From Alopecurus myosuroides (taxonomy: Eukaryota; Streptophyta; Magnoliopsida; Poales; Poaceae): a stretch of DNA of 64,000 bases. Shown piece by piece: positions 50,846-61,700 of this stretch. The stretch is taken from the NCBI GenBank assembly GCA_028641055.1, contig CM054062.1:13490826-13554825 (forward strand), read 5' to 3'. The translations under genes were made by a program, and so were the position numbers. The number at the start of each line of letters is the position of its first letter. Position 1 is the first letter of the stretch. The notes beneath the pieces are model-generated. The model ran no database searches and was not told the DNA's origin. It saw nothing but the letters and a program-made list of their open reading frames with translations.

Positions 50846-52894
50846 TTGATATGCATACATTCACGATCCCAGATCACACCAGTCGTGAACAACATATCAA
50901 GTTGGTACACAGATACAATATCCATTACACGGTTGCATAAAACACTTACAAAGAGACATAGTCACAAGACTAAGTCTAACACAACTGCCACGCAGGGCAA
51001 ACACAAAACATACACAGCGGAAGACTAACACACACAAACGTAGTAGAGCCCAAGTCACACCTTAACCTACAGGCTGCTGACCGGGAGACGATCCTAGTTC
51101 GCAAAGCCGTCAGCTCCTTACTCCTCTTCATAGATCTCCTTCTGAGACTTCTTCTTGATGTCTGGCAAGTTGATACCAGGGACGAAACCAATATGAGTAC
51201 ATTTGAATGTACTCAACAAGACATCCATCATGTAGCTTACTAAAGATGCAAGTATGCTTATATAGTGGAATAGGTAGGCTATACATAGGGTTCGCTATCA
51301 ATGATATGTGTAAGACATATCATAGTTGATTTTTAAAATCTCAGTATCTTCGTTGAAGAAGATAATTCAAAAAAACTATATATTTTTCTTTCTCTTGTAG
51401 ATATCACATGTACAAGAGGCTTTATAAACTCATTTTGTAAAAGAAGGTTTTCTTTTTGCAAAACTTTTTGTAAAACAACTTCTGGCTTTTCATCACCGGT
51501 ACCTCCGCGGTACAAGATTTCCTCCTTTCCGAACTTCACAAGTCCAACACTTTTTTGAAAAATCCTTTTTGAAAATATTGACACAATGCTAGCTACATGG
51601 CCATTCAACTGTCCATATCCGAGGACGCGGCTATTCCCAAATAGTTGTACTCTGTAGAGGTGTACACATCCACCAGATCCAGTACATCCGCCGTGAACAA
51701 CCATAGACTGTAACAATAGTATGTAAACATGAGATAACTGATCCTAACTATCCACTATGTTCAAGATAGAATATGTCTATCTCTCCAGTTGAGTATATGC
51801 TCCCCACCATCAGGTCCCACCCTACCTAGACAGGAGCCCCAACTAATGCACCCGGAGGAGAACTTAATCCCTCACTGGGTATGTCACACGTTTCATAACT
51901 TGGCGACAATTCGGTTCGAGGGAGTCCGTCCCCTTATAGCAAATTGAGATAGAACACACACTAACAAAAACAAACTTCAAGTTAAGCCCCATGCCCATGC
52001 TGGGGGTAAAGTGGCAGTACGGTAAAGGTTGTCCGGCGAATACTAGGTTATGTGTCATTTTTTGTAAAACATCCTTTTCCCCAAAAATGACCACTCCATC
52101 ATTCCTACGGTGAACAAGGCTTCACCTTTCCACCGGGTTTTCCATAAAACCTTTGTTTTGCAAAAAACTTATTTTTAGCGTGTCCACTTACGGATTAATA
52201 TTAGTGATGGTAATAAATACCATATGGTGGCTATGAGCTTGGTAACACCAAGTATCAACTACTGGCATAGTATATATAATAGTAGTAGTAGTCACTCAAA
52301 AATAGTTTTTGGTAATCAAAGTTTTGTAAAACTTTTGAGAAGTAAAAACATGCATGATAGATAATGATAAGTGTATTATAACAGCAAGCATCGGGATGGC
52401 TTGCCTTAAAACTCTTAGTGTCCCTGGCCTTGAAGTAGTTTGAACTTGACGCACAACTCCACAACTGCTTATTCTTCTTCTTCTTCTTCTTCGTTTTCTA
52501 GCGTCGTAAAAGAATAAAAGGCACACACTCACATATAAAGGACAAACAACTAAACTAAACAACACATACCGCAAGAAAATTTATACTAGCGCAATCTCTC
52601 AAACTTATCGTGAAAACTACCTCACATAACTCTCTGGGTCCAAAACTGTCGTCAGAAACATATGGTTGAGAAACCATATCCCGCATCTTACATACCATTT
52701 GTGGAGTGGGTGTACCACTCTCATAATAAGATATCCAAGAAGCTAAAAATATAGCTTGTGGGCACAAAAGGCGAGGCTATGAAAATAATAACAATCAAAC
52801 GAAGCAATACCCATGGTAGTGGGTATTAACAACACACAAGCAATCATCACCAAACAAGTTTACTACCAAACTAATGCTTAGATAACAAGATACT
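50846..52894 (-). mobile_element. Probable minus-strand LTR fragment with exon-like end
   Basis: On the minus strand, a pyrimidine stretch ending CTTGCCAG (about 51162) is followed by a short acidic-ended frame reading DIKKKSQKEIYEEE and a TAA near 51121. Past that stop the same frame reads GADGFAN and TAG, as if the TAA replaced a Glu-like codon. This matches in style the terminal exons of the Tekay LTRs. The rest (51200-52894) has short T-rich and (TTC)n stretches (52472-52492) but no ORF I trust. Its right end is cut by element H. Confidence 0.35.
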
Positions 52895-53747
52895 TGTAAC
52901 ATCCCAAGTATGAAAACCATCCCCTTAGAATGTTTGTTGCATGTTTATTAAAGTATTGCATCATGTCATCATATTGATTCCATGTTGTTTGCATTTGTTT
53001 CTTAATTGTTGCAATTGTTTTCCACTGTTTTCACAACTCAAACTCAAACCTTATTCAAACAATGGTTTCATACTTGCTCTGTTACAACATTTCCAATAAA
53101 AATCACAACTAAAAACAACCAATTGTTTCATGTTTTTCCTTAGTGATCACTTGTGAAAATGATGGTTTTAAATCAATCATTTAATTCGACAAACACATTT
53201 AAAATTCAAATCAAAGCACCAAAACAGAATCATTTTGAACTTATGTTGATACCAAAACAAATCAACTCAATTTGTCTAATTACCATAGGGGTTACCCTAT
53301 TTAAAATGTTGGTTTTATTAATAGTCATTTAATACTACAATTCACCTAAATTTGTTTCAATTTCAAACAGCAAGCAAATCTCAACATTTTTGAAAACAAA
53401 TCTTGGAAATTGTTTTCTAATTACCTAAATAACTTAACCTAATTTTTCTAGAATTTTTACTAAACTAAAAGCTGTGTTTTTCTTCTAAAACCAAACCCTA
53501 CAAAAAAAACAGAAAAGGAAATTTTAAAAACGAAAAAGCAAAAGGAACAACCAGGGAGAGTGGGCTGCGCCCAGCCCACTTCCCCTCCCTTACCTCCCGC
53601 GCGCGCAGCCCAGCCCACCTCTCCGCGCGCGTACCGGTTCGTTTTTTTTCTGATCTGTTCCTCGTCTTCAACCTGTACGGCTGCAATCGCAGCGGTGCCA
53701 CCGCGGCAGTGCGGCGCCACCGACGGCAACCGCCTCGTCGTCCGCGC

Positions 53748-53754
53748 CTATAAG
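53748..53754 (+). promoter_or_regulatory. TATA box of the element H LTR
   Basis: CTATAAG in a GC-rich block, with a C-rich leader starting about 30 bp later. The same CTATAAG is at 27200-27206 and 37702-37708 on the minus strand in element B. It would set the start of the genomic RNA and of the mini-gene. Confidence 0.6.
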
Positions 53755-53885
53755 TAACCTAGGGGTCCTCGCCACCTACCCTAAGCCGTAGGGTTCCTAT
53801 TCCCCTCTCCGCCGCCGCCAATTGCTTCCCTCGTCGACGTTCCCCTCCACTGCCACCTCGCCGGAAAAGCCATCTCTGAACCTCG

Positions 53886-56800
53886 ATGGCTAACCCCGCT
53901 CCTCGTACGTCTCCTTCCTAGCTGTGCACGGGAAACGATCGGCCGCTTCTTCCTCTACCTCTTGGACACCGGAGGTAGCTCGGAGGACCACCGGATCCGC
54001 GCCGCCGTCCTCTTCTCCGCCGCTGCCACCGTCGTCATCCGTCGTCAGCAAGCCTCTGCCTCCTCTACACCGGTGGTGAGCCACCGTCTCTTTCCCCTCT
54101 CTCCCTCCTGTTGCATCCGCCACGGTACCGTGCACATCCATCGCATCTGTATCGCGCACGAGTACGGTGATCAACGCCGGCGAGCAGCGTTGCCTTCTGT
54201 CAGTCGCGGATGGATTCGTTCGCCAGCGAAATTCAGTTACCTCAGGCGTTCAAGTATAACATGTCCGCGTTCCTATCCCTATCAAACGACTGAATCCAGC
54301 GCAGTGGTTGCGCTACTCTGAATCTTGCGGCTGGTCGTGGGTTCGAGTCCCCGCAGCGCCCAACTTTTTGTGGCATTTTTCCTTCCACGCGTAGAGGCCC
54401 ACCAGTCATTGGCTCCCTCTGCCACGCGAGCGTGCGCAGCGCCACGCTGGCCCCTGGCCCACGGGCAGTGGCTAGGGGTAGACATCAGCGCGGTAACAAA
54501 AGTTTCTGCGTTTCTGTTTTCAAATTAATTCCTTTTAAATAACAGATTTAAACCCTAAACTTAAATCTTTAATAACTTTTAAACTATAAGTCCAATTAAT
54601 AAAAGTTGTATATGTTTTCTGTTCCAAATTAAATAGTCTTTCCAAATAATCCATTTGTGTACTGTTTTGAACTTTCAAATTGCAATTCAAATTTAAATTC
54701 AAATCATTCAATTGTATTTTGCTAAAATTCATAACTAATTCATAATAAATCCAAATCATGCAAATGAAATATGTTTTCAATGCTATTTCAAATAACCTAT
54801 TCAAATATAAATTTTGTTTCATGGTTTGAATAATTTAAATTGCCTAAATAATTTAATCCTTGTTTAATTCAATTAAATTTGATAAAATCATAACTTGCTC
54901 AATTTAAATTATTTTTGAACATGCAAAATATGTTTCCAAACCATCAAAGTATAAACTTTTCAAATGTGAAGTTGAATTTATGTTTTGAATAAATAAAATT
55001 CAAATAATATTCAAACTTGTTTTAAATCCAATTAAAACTTGTTTAATATTGTTTAATTCATAATTAAAATATCCTAACTCCTATTTCAATATTTGAAACA
55101 TGTAATCCAACTAAAATTTGATGTTCTTTTCAAATATAAATTTTTTTAATTGTTTTGCACCCTTTAACTTGTTGAAAACAACAATTGTTGTGTGACATGT
55201 TTAAGTAACCCAAAATTTCTAAACTTAATAAATGATTTCCAAAACTTGTCAAATCCTTTTATCACTTGCATCTATTATTGTTATTTGTTGTTATCATCAT
55301 GCATGCATCATGCTAACAACTTTCACATAATAATTAATTATAATCATTTGTTTCCACTTATTTTCAATGGACCTTTTCCATATGCAATCCAATTGCTTAT
55401 GGGTCCATTTAAATTGTGTTATCATGTTATCTAGTTTATGTTGATGCAACCATTAACTTGTCATGCATCATATTTGATTGCGCACTATGCCATGATAATG
55501 ATTGTTTATATTCTACCTTGTTTGTTTGCTTCTCTCGGATAGACGACGACGTTGATACCGACGATCTTTACGACACCCCTTCTGAGGATCTAGCTCAGTA
55601 CCCGGCTACTGGGTTTGCAGGCAAGTTATCACTCACATGAACCATTGTGTTCCTTTCAACATTGGTTACCGATACTTTCCGTTGTCTATATTTGCTAGCC
55701 ATATGTATCGTTGCTTCTGTTACGAACCTATCACATGATACCCTAAACCCTGATATTGCCACACCTCCAGTCCTAAAACCCCGTTGCTTGGGCCCGTGTC
55801 TTACTAGCATGCTTAGGGTTGTTTTGCTCGAGTCTGTTATCCGTTACTTTCTGTTATTATATCTGTTATATTCTGGGGCTCGATGTTAAACAACAATTTG
55901 TTAATTTGAGGTAATAATAATTTGCTGATAAGGCACCGGCAGGAGGCCCGGCGTGGTTTTGAGGCCTGCTAGTGTCGACCCTAATAGGAAAAGGGTCTTG
56001 TCTACTGATCCATGATGAGCGCACTATCCGCATGTGGGAAGCGTGTATGGGCGCCCCCCTCAATTTGACTCGATCCGCATCTCATCCAAATCACCACACT
56101 TAGTTCGGGCTTTCCATTTGATGCACGCATATGCAGGTACGAACCCGAGGCCAGGGTGGAACTTTTGTAGTCGGCATTTAGGGCGGCGTGGTCTTCCAGT
56201 GCTATGAGGGTCCTCCTTTTCTTCGGGGGGCTCGATTAGCCGCGCACGCACAACACGTGGTGCTTTGGGCTTGATGCGAAGAAGAGTTGAGTTGTGTTGA
56301 GTGCCCCGCTTGGTGGGAAAGGCCTTCCCATCTGGCGGGTTATTCTTACGTGTACGGCCAAATTGGTGCACCCCTGCGGGGATAAATCTTCTCGAGAAGC
56401 CGTGTTTTCCGCGGTTATGGTTGACTTGGTGAAAGTACTGGCTAACAAGTACTCAGAACAACTTACATCTAACTAATGGTAAACTTGACTAGTAATAGAC
56501 TTATTGACAAAACAACTTGATCATCATTAATCCAACTGTGTGAGTTATCCTCGGATTGCTTCTTTGTATAAGGGGCGAGATCCAGGATGAGTTTGTGTGG
56601 TGGTTAGCTACAGTTGGTTACGATACGCTATCTTATCTCTTTCTGTTACACCGGAAGTTGTAGCATTTTCTGTAGATGGTTAGTGCAGCCAGTTGCAGCA
56701 TCTTTTATACCCTCTTTCTTCCGTTGATCCCAAGGCATCTGTGCTTGGTGTTGACGGGTTACACTTTGGTGAACTGTGAGCCTTGCTTGCCAGTACGTTT

Positions 56801-56900
56801 ATGTACTGACCCCTTTGGGGCTGTGGTTTCCGCAGACTACGCTTACGAGGATCCAGGTGAAGGCTACTACGTGGAGTTTGACAAGGCTGCTGACGAGTAG
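53886..56900 (+). CDS. LTR mini-gene, three predicted exons, about 53 aa (element H)
   Basis: Predicted exons: 53886-53904 (ATG plus six codons and one base, donor C|GTACGT), 55543-55620 (78 nt, acceptor GGATAG, donor CAG|GCAAGT) and 56836-56900 (65 nt, acceptor CCGCAG, ending TAG). Phases are 1 at both joins, and the total is 162 nt with no internal stop. The product would be very acidic, with TPSEDLAQY in the middle and VEFDKAADE at the end, and no signal peptide, membrane segment or known domain. Exon 1 lies about 130 bp below the TATA box. Exons 2 and 3 recur in three other LTR copies; exon 1 was not found in element B. It may be a captured host gene, an upstream ORF, or a regulatory leader. 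Expression is unproven. Confidence 0.45.
54291..54369 (+). other. tRNA-like A box/B box/T5 module in LTR (element H)
   Basis: A-box-like AGCGCAGTGG (54298-54307), a B box GGTTCGAGTCC that fits the tRNA consensus exactly (54340-54350), and TTTTT at 54365-54369. The region between the boxes has tRNA-like length. The acceptor and T stems are imperfect, so a working tRNA is unlikely. A degraded SINE or captured tRNA is the alternative. Confidence 0.55.
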
Positions 56901-57375
56901 TTAGCGGACCCGGGTAGGATCCGAGACATCGTGGATGGGCTTCGTGTTCTTTTCATTCCCGGCTTCTTAAGCCTGTTTGGATTTGTCTGTACTCAGACCC
57001 TTTGAATGCTTCCGCTGAGTTGTAATGATATTATGTTGGGACATGTGTCCTCTGGATGATTGTATTTGTTATTCTCTGCCCTAGTGAGGGCCATTTGCAA
57101 CTTATTTCAATCTTTTGTGTCTTAGAGGCATGTTGTGTTATCCTTTTGTTCAAAGCCGTTGACGTACCATGTGTGAATGGTATGAAGTACGTCAATGGTA
57201 GTGTCTTGATTTCTACGGGATAGTTTACATCGACGGTGAACAGTAACGGTTGGTTGTCGCACATAAGTGCTGGCCTACCCGTAAGGGGACGCGGGAGCCG
57301 TTAAGCCCCGTAATCCAATCAAAATACTGTTCAGTTCGTACGGTGAGTATCCTCTAGAAGTCCGGGTGCGACAAT

Positions 57376-57388
57376 TGGTATCAGAGCC
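57376..57388 (+). other. Element H primer-binding site (tRNA-iMet)
   Basis: TGGTATCAGAGCC two bases after the LTR, matching the 3' end of initiator methionine tRNA. Confidence 0.93.
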
Positions 57389-57522
57389 TGTCTGCCTGTA
57401 GGATCCCTTTTACTGGTCGCAGTTGAGTCTAGAAACTATTTTGTAGCTATATAGGAAAAATGAAGCGTGAGAGTAGGAATTCTGCCATTTTTCTTCTTTC
57501 CCCACCCACCCACCCTTTTCTG

Positions 57523-58774
57523 GTAAGGAAGTGCAACGTTGTTTTCTGTTCTCACCTAAACTTTCAAGTTAGGATTTCACGTGTTTTGGGTTCTCCGTAG
57601 TACCTCAGGACTTTTGGTCTCGTTTTCCCGACGTTGCTTCGATATCCTGTTCTTCTAAAGAACCTTTTCGTCCGTTGAAACCTTGTTGTTACTTTCCACT
57701 TCAGTTTCTTCTACCGGCGTCTAATCAAAACCTTCCCCGATCATCTGCAGATGGATCTTAGGTTCTTCCCACAGGTGGTTCGAATGACTCGCTGTGAGAG
57801 CACCGCCGGTTATCCGGAGATGCTGAGAGACATGGTCACTTATCTGGGGTTCCATTGGGCACCAGAGTACCAGGTCTACGAGCAGCAGCGAGAGTTTGAC
57901 CAGACCTACTACCGGGCTATCGTCTACATTCTGTCAGATGATGGCATGAGCGTTGTCCACCGCTACGAGGCAGTAGGTTCCACGGTGGATATGGCCGTGC
58001 AGCAGGCAGCTTACGTGAGTCTCACCGTCCTCCGTGCTGACTACTGGGGGTTTGACGATTCTATCTATCGCCACATCCCCCGTGGTTACATCACGTCGGC
58101 GGGAGTTCACTTCACTCTCCCCGGCAACCTGGATACCTACGAGTCTGATAGCTCCAGGCTGCGCACCACTGCTCAGTTTGTGAGGCACAGTGACGCAGTT
58201 GCTTCCACACTGTCTCAGGAGTTGGCTTCAGTCAGGGAGCAGCTCCACCTTGCTCTCACTCGTCTGGCGACGTACACCACAGATTTTGTTGGAGACGAGC
58301 GCTTTGCACGTTTCGTTCAGACAGCTGGGCTTCCGTTGCCAGATGCTGGAGGTTACGAGCCGATCAGAGGTCCACTTCTCGACCTTGGTCCTGGTTACAC
58401 TGGGATTCCCCGCTTTGGAGCACAGGGAGACGACGCTTTCTACTTCACCACACCGAGAGTCCCCCTCAGAGCAGTCCCGCTCTACGTGGATCGTCGTTCT
58501 ACCTACTTCCGTGGGATTCCTCCTCACCGTATCTCTCGTCGTACTACTCACCGCCGTCCTGCGTGATGAGCATGGGAGTACCGATGTATCCATTCATAGC
58601 TATGTTTAGTTATCCTTGGCTTTCGAACCATGTAATGGTGTGTTGGATATTCTGATGTATTTGAACATGTGATGATGTACCTGTTGGTTATCTATTCATG
58701 CGTCGGAATAATCTCTCTTTCGGTTACCAAGTCTATCCTTTTCTGTTATTGTGCTAAAATGCATTTCTGTTCAG
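57523..58774 (+). promoter_or_regulatory. Predicted alternative intron: one donor, two acceptors
   Basis: Donor TG|GTAAGG has its GT at 57523-57524. One acceptor (ATCTGCAG) ends at 57750, touching the orf0 ATG; the other (TTCTGTTCAG) ends at 58774, one base before the gag ATG. The same three sites sit at 33727, 33503 and 32479 in element B. Splicing to the first would give an orf0 mRNA and to the second a gag-pol mRNA without orf0. 57374-57750 and 58567-58775 contain no other feature. Confidence 0.45.
57751..58566 (+). CDS. orf0, 271-aa protein upstream of gag (element H)
   Basis: Intact 271-codon ORF between the primer site and gag, collinear with 33502-32687 of element B without length change. 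The two proteins differ at a small number of residues, scattered, and the basic tail (HRISRRTTHRRPA) is identical. No stop or frameshift has accumulated here, although gag-pol in the same element has four stops. Predicted soluble and helical in the middle; no recognised domain. The segment with DMAVQQAAY faintly recalls the second helix of double-stranded-RNA-binding folds; this is only a resemblance by eye. Confidence 0.8.
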   Translation: MDLRFFPQVVRMTRCESTAGYPEMLRDMVTYLGFHWAPEYQVYEQQREFDQTYYRAIVYILSDDGMSVVHRYEAVGSTVDMAVQQAAYVSLTVLRADYWGFDDSIYRHIPRGYITSAGVHFTLPGNLDTYESDSSRLRTTAQFVRHSDAVASTLSQELASVREQLHLALTRLATYTTDFVGDERFARFVQTAGLPLPDAGGYEPIRGPLLDLGPGYTGIPRFGAQGDDAFYFTTPRVPLRAVPLYVDRRSTYFRGIPPHRISRRTTHRRPA

Positions 58775-58775
58775 G

Positions 58776-61700
58776 ATGCCTCCAACCAGGAACTCCCCGC
58801 CTGAGCCACCTCCGCTCATGGAGCTGTTGACTCAGATGACTCAGGTCGTGGCTCAGATGGCCCAGATCCAGGCTAACCAGCAAAACAACCAGAATGCTCC
58901 ACGGGTCAACATCAAGGAGTTCCTCAGCTTGGGCCCGAAAGCTTTCGTCGCAACACGTGAGCCCCTGGATGCTGATGACTGGATCCGTGACATAGCCAGG
59001 ACGCTGGAGATTGCACATGTTGCTGAGGAAGATAAGGTCAAGTATGCCACCTACCTACTGAAGGGTCAGGCAGCTTCTTGGTGGGAGAACTACCAGACCA
59101 TGAGAGCTGGCTATCCTATCACCTGGGGTTGTTTCAAGGATGCCTTCCTGAAGCACCACATCCCAGATGGTCTCATGGAAAGGATGCGTGAGGAGTTCTG
59201 CTCTTTCAAGTAGGGCAAGCTGGACGTTATCAGCTATCAGACCGAGTTCAATCGCCTCGCTCGATACGCTGGTGACGAGGTGTCCACAGAGGCCAAAAAG
59301 ATGGCAAGGTTCCGCCGAGGTTTTAACCCGGAACTGAAGTACGCTCTCACCAACATCAAGTGCAAGGACTTCGTGAACACCGCGCTCAATGAGGAGAATG
59401 GGCGCAAGGCGTTCGAAGAGTCGCGCAAGCACTCGCGTGAGGGTGGTTCCTCCTCCAACATGACCACCCCTCCGCAGAAGCGCCGCATCTGGGTGCCAAA
59501 CAGTGCTGTCACTAGGTCTCCATATGCCCAAGCTTCTCCAGGCTTTGGTCCCCGCCCACCCAACCCAGCTCAGATGCAGGCTCAGAGGTTCTCAATGGGG
59601 CAACCAAGGCCAGATGCACCTCGTGTCGTCACTTGCTTCAAATGCAAGCAGACTGGACACTATGCTGATAAGTGCACTCAGAGGCAGCTACCTCCACCAC
59701 CTCCTCGCCCCAATACCAACCAGGCAATGGTTCGTGCTCCCCCGGCTAAAGCCTTCAACTCCAACAACAAGCCTGTCGGGAGGACCGCGAGGGTGAATCA
59801 TATCAAGGCCGACAAAGCTGAGGAAGCTGCTGACGTCGTTCTCGGTACATTCCCCGTAAACTCTAACCCAGCTAAAGTGTTGTTTGATACCGGAGCATCG
59901 CATTCTTTCGTGTCAAAGATCTTTGCAAAAGCAATTAAGCTCCCCTTAGTTGGTTTGGGTTCCCCGCTAGTAGTAAACTCCCCTGGAGCAACTATGCAAA
60001 CTTCCAAGATCAGTCACGAGAATTAGATCTTGATTGGAGGTCACATATTCCTTGCTTCCCTCATTCTGCTTGGCAATTCTGACATTGATGTCATCCTTGG
60101 CATGGATTGGTTGAAGGCCAATAAAGCTACGATTGATTGTGCTAAGAAGTCAATAACTCTGTTCCACCCTTCCGGCCAGATAGTCTATTCTCCAAGTGAA
60201 TCAAGTTCTGTTCAGCTGTACACCCTGGATGCTAAACCTCTACCTCTGCTTGAAAATGTTCCGGTGGTTTGTGAATTCCCTGACGTCTTTCCATAAGAGT
60301 TGCCAGGGATGCCTCCGGACAGAGCAGTTGAGTTCGTGATCGAGCTTGAACCAGGTACTGCTCCAATCTCTAAGCATCCATACAAGATAGCTCCTCCTGA
60401 ACTGAAATTGTTGAAGGAGCAAATCAATATGTACATGGAGAAAGGTTACATTCAGCCTACTTCCTCCGCTTGGGGATGCCCAACTCTGTTTGTTGCCAAG
60501 AAGGATCAAACAAAAAGACTCGTGGTTGACTATCGTCCTCTCAACGAGAAAACCATCAAGAACAAGTACCCAATTCCTCGTATCGATGATCTTTTTGATC
60601 AACTTGCTGGAGCCTCAATATTCTCAAAGTTGGACTTGAGGATGGGTTACCATCAAATAAAGATCAGAAAGGAAGATATTCCAAAAACAGCTTTCACCAC
60701 TCGGTACGGTCTATATGAATACACCGTCATGTCCTTTGGTCTCACCAATGCACCGGCGACTTTCTCAAGACTCATGAATTCTGTATTCCATGAATACCTC
60801 GACAAGTTCGTTGTGGTATATCTCGATGATATTCTAGTCTACTCAAAGTCTGAGGAAGAGCATGGAGAACACCTTCGTCTCACTCTCATGAAACTACGCG
60901 AGCATCGTCTATATGCCAAATTCTCCAAATGTGAGTTATGGATTCCAGAAGTTGCTTACCTTGGTCATGTCATCTCTGCCAAAGGCATAGCCATTGATCC
61001 AGAAAAGGTTAAGGCAATTGTTGATTGGAAACCTCCTAAGACGGTAAAACAAGTTAGAAGCTTTCTTGGCTTGGCTAGCTATTGCCGTCGTTTCGTCCAA
61101 AACTTTTCCAAGATAGCCAAACCTCTCACTGATCTCACAAAGAAGGACAAGAAGTTCGTTTGGACTCCACAGTGTGATGAGAGTTTCAATCTCCTGAAGA
61201 CTAAACTCACTTCTACCCCAGTTCTGGTTGGCCCCGATACTACCAAACCTTTCCAGATATTCTGCGATGCATCTCTCCAAGGTCTAGGTGCAGTTCTTAT
61301 GCAAGAACGTCAAGTTGTGGCTTATGCTTCACGTCAGTTGAACCCACATGAGCCAAACTATCCCACACATGATCTTGAGCTAGCAGCAGTTGTGTTTGCC
61401 CTCAAGAAATGGAGACAATACTTGTTGGGTAACAAAACTGAAATCTTTTCCGATCATAAGAGTCTGAAATACATCTTCACTCAACCAGATCTAAACCTCA
61501 TGCAAAGGAGATGGATTGAGAAGATTAAAGACTTTGATCTCACCATTTCTTACACTCCAGGCAAGGCTAATGTTATGGCCGATGCTCTCAGTCGCAAGTC
61601 CTACTTTAATAATCTCATGATCATGGAAAGCCAACCTCCACTTCATGAAGAATTCCAGAAGCTGAACCTTGGTCTTGTTCCTCAAGGCTACCTTGCTAGC

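Larger units (their letters stand above)
52895..57373 (+). mobile_element. Element H 5' LTR
   Basis: Runs TGTAACATCCC to GGGTGCGACA. U3 is 52895 to about 53780, with a GC-rich promoter after 53560. The part downstream of the TATA box carries mini-gene exons, a tRNA-like module and a long AT-rich stretch (54490-55530) without genes. Compared with the LTRs of B, the exon boxes and the last 1.5 kb agree well, while the promoter and leader are hard to align. Confidence 0.93.

Noticed and set aside
52472..52492. (TTC)n tract
   Set aside because: Simple microsatellite; no further significance seen.
54291..54369. A functional tRNA gene
   Set aside because: B box and terminator are good, but the acceptor and T stems do not pair fully and no convincing anticodon arm is seen. 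Called tRNA-like only.
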